NCBI GenBank assembly: GCA_023957995.1
Contig: JAMLGK010000009.1
Location: 62,001 to 126,000 of the forward strand
DNA from: Microthrixaceae bacterium
GTDB taxonomy: Bacteria; Actinomycetota; Acidimicrobiia; Acidimicrobiales; Microtrichaceae
Length of the DNA: 64,000 nucleotides
Direction of reading: 5' to 3'
Shown: piece by piece, positions 63,576 to 64,000 of the stretch
How positions within the stretch are numbered: the first letter of the stretch is position 1
Layout: each line of letters begins with the position of its first letter
The notes under the pieces: model-generated
The model's database searches: none
Told to the model about the DNA's origin: nothing
The model's input: the letters and a program-made list of their open reading frames with translations, nothing else
Position numbers and translations under genes: made by a program

Positions 63576-64000
63576 ATGGACAGGCGGGGTGTGCTCAGGT
63601 TGGGCGCCGGCGGTGGGCTGGCGGTGGCGCTGGGCGCGGCCACCTCGTGCGCTCCCGAGCCCGTGGCGCCGACCAGGGTCTTCTCCCAGGGGATCGCCTC
63701 GGGGCTCCACAGCCACACCGAGGTCGTCCTCTGGTCGAGGGTCGCTCCGGAGCTCGCCGGAGGTGACCTCTCGGTCGCCTGGGAAGTGGCGACGGACGAC
63801 TCGTTCTCGTCCGTCGTTGCCCACGGGACGGCTGTAGCCGCTGCTGGTGCCGATCACACGGTGAAGGTGCTCGTCGGTGGGCTCGATCCGAATCGCTCCT
63901 ACTGGTACCGATTCCGCCACAGCGCCGAGGACTCCCGGACGGGCCGGGCGAGGACCCTGCCCGCACCCGGTTCACCGGTGGGCTCGATGAGCTTCGCGTT
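63576..64000 (+). CDS. phoD: PhoD-type phosphatase/phosphodiesterase, N-terminal part
   Basis: 141 codons are visible and the frame runs off the window. The N terminus DRRGVLRLG has a twin-arginine pattern and a lipobox-like AATSC (Cys25), suggesting Tat export and lipid anchoring. The next segment (VFSQGIASGLHSHTEVVLWSRV ... LDPNRSYWYRF) matches the N-terminal beta domain of PhoD alkaline phosphatases/phosphodiesterases. The catalytic domain lies outside, so activity cannot be checked. GGGGGA precedes the ATG. Confidence 0.85.
   Translation, partial: MDRRGVLRLGAGGGLAVALGAATSCAPEPVAPTRVFSQGIASGLHSHTEVVLWSRVAPELAGGDLSVAWEVATDDSFSSVVAHGTAVAAAGADHTVKVLVGGLDPNRSYWYRFRHSAEDSRTGRARTLPAPGSPVGSMSFA

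Overview
The window is a high-GC chromosomal segment (roughly two thirds G+C by eye) with dense, mostly single-copy, housekeeping-style genes and no insertion sequence, phage, integrase or CRISPR array. Several traits point to Actinobacteria. These are an F420-type luciferase-like oxidoreductase, the galU-moeA-moaC-membrane protein neighbourhood, a TldD/TldE pair, a MenB naphthoate synthase, frequent GTG/TTG starts, and exported proteins with runs of Thr in their linkers. The Thr-run linkers, the fused Liv transporter and the general gene mix suggest a deep-branching group such as Acidimicrobiia, but no marker here proves this.

Layout: 1-4.5 kb holds a 5'-truncated secreted lipase-like protein, an ABC-F ATPase and an NfuA-type Fe-S protein. 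4.6-8.0 kb (minus) holds dxs, a lysylphosphatidylglycerol-synthase-like membrane protein and a hotdog thioesterase. 8.0-10.8 kb (plus) is tldD-tldE. 10.8-13.1 kb (minus) is an SAF/CpaB-like protein, map and an FmdB zinc ribbon. 13.2-15.6 kb is a divergent TetR/MFS drug-export pair with a candidate operator. 15.6-21.1 kb (plus) is galU, moeA/glp, moaA, an LLM oxidoreductase, moaC and a GlpR/SepX-like membrane protein, followed by tRNA-Ala(CGC) and a terminator. 21.4-28.5 kb (minus) is a three-gene Liv-type transport operon in which both permeases and both ATPases are one polypeptide. 28.7-31.0 kb (minus) is a prepilin peptidase and an acyl-CoA ligase. 31.3-37.6 kb (plus) is a multicopper oxidase, an SDR, a gamma-glutamyltransferase and a penicillin-acylase-family enzyme. 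37.7-42.1 kb (minus) is a cation/proton antiporter, a PIN/NYN-like protein, a fatty-acid-hydroxylase-type protein and an enoyl-CoA hydratase. 42.2-46.9 kb holds a class III aminotransferase, a ClC channel, an enoyl-CoA hydratase and menB. 47.4-49.0 kb is a glycine-rich lipoprotein. 49.1-59.0 kb is a surface-glycan-like cluster with a two-component system and a membrane molybdo-oxidoreductase. 59.1-64.0 kb carries two large exported proteins (one with an LAATG sorting signal) and the start of a PhoD-type phosphatase.

Three themes cut across the window. (1) Molybdenum cofactor: moeA, moaA and moaC could supply the membrane molybdo-enzyme at 54.6 kb, whose last helix carries an internal twin-arginine motif. 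(2) At least twelve genes, mostly first in their unit, have a TANNNT box (usually TAGNNT) 6-8 nt before the start codon and no clear Shine-Dalgarno, which suggests leaderless transcription. (3) Short tandem repeats (13-18 bp units, a different sequence at each locus) sit at or just after stop codons at many gene ends.

The most promising lead for an undescribed system is 49.1-59.0 kb. Translationally coupled genes there combine a sugar epimerase with an unusual cysteine insert, two glycosyltransferase-type proteins, a DUF2064 nucleotidyltransferase-like protein, a methyltransferase, a haem-b/molybdopterin membrane enzyme and a dedicated two-component system.
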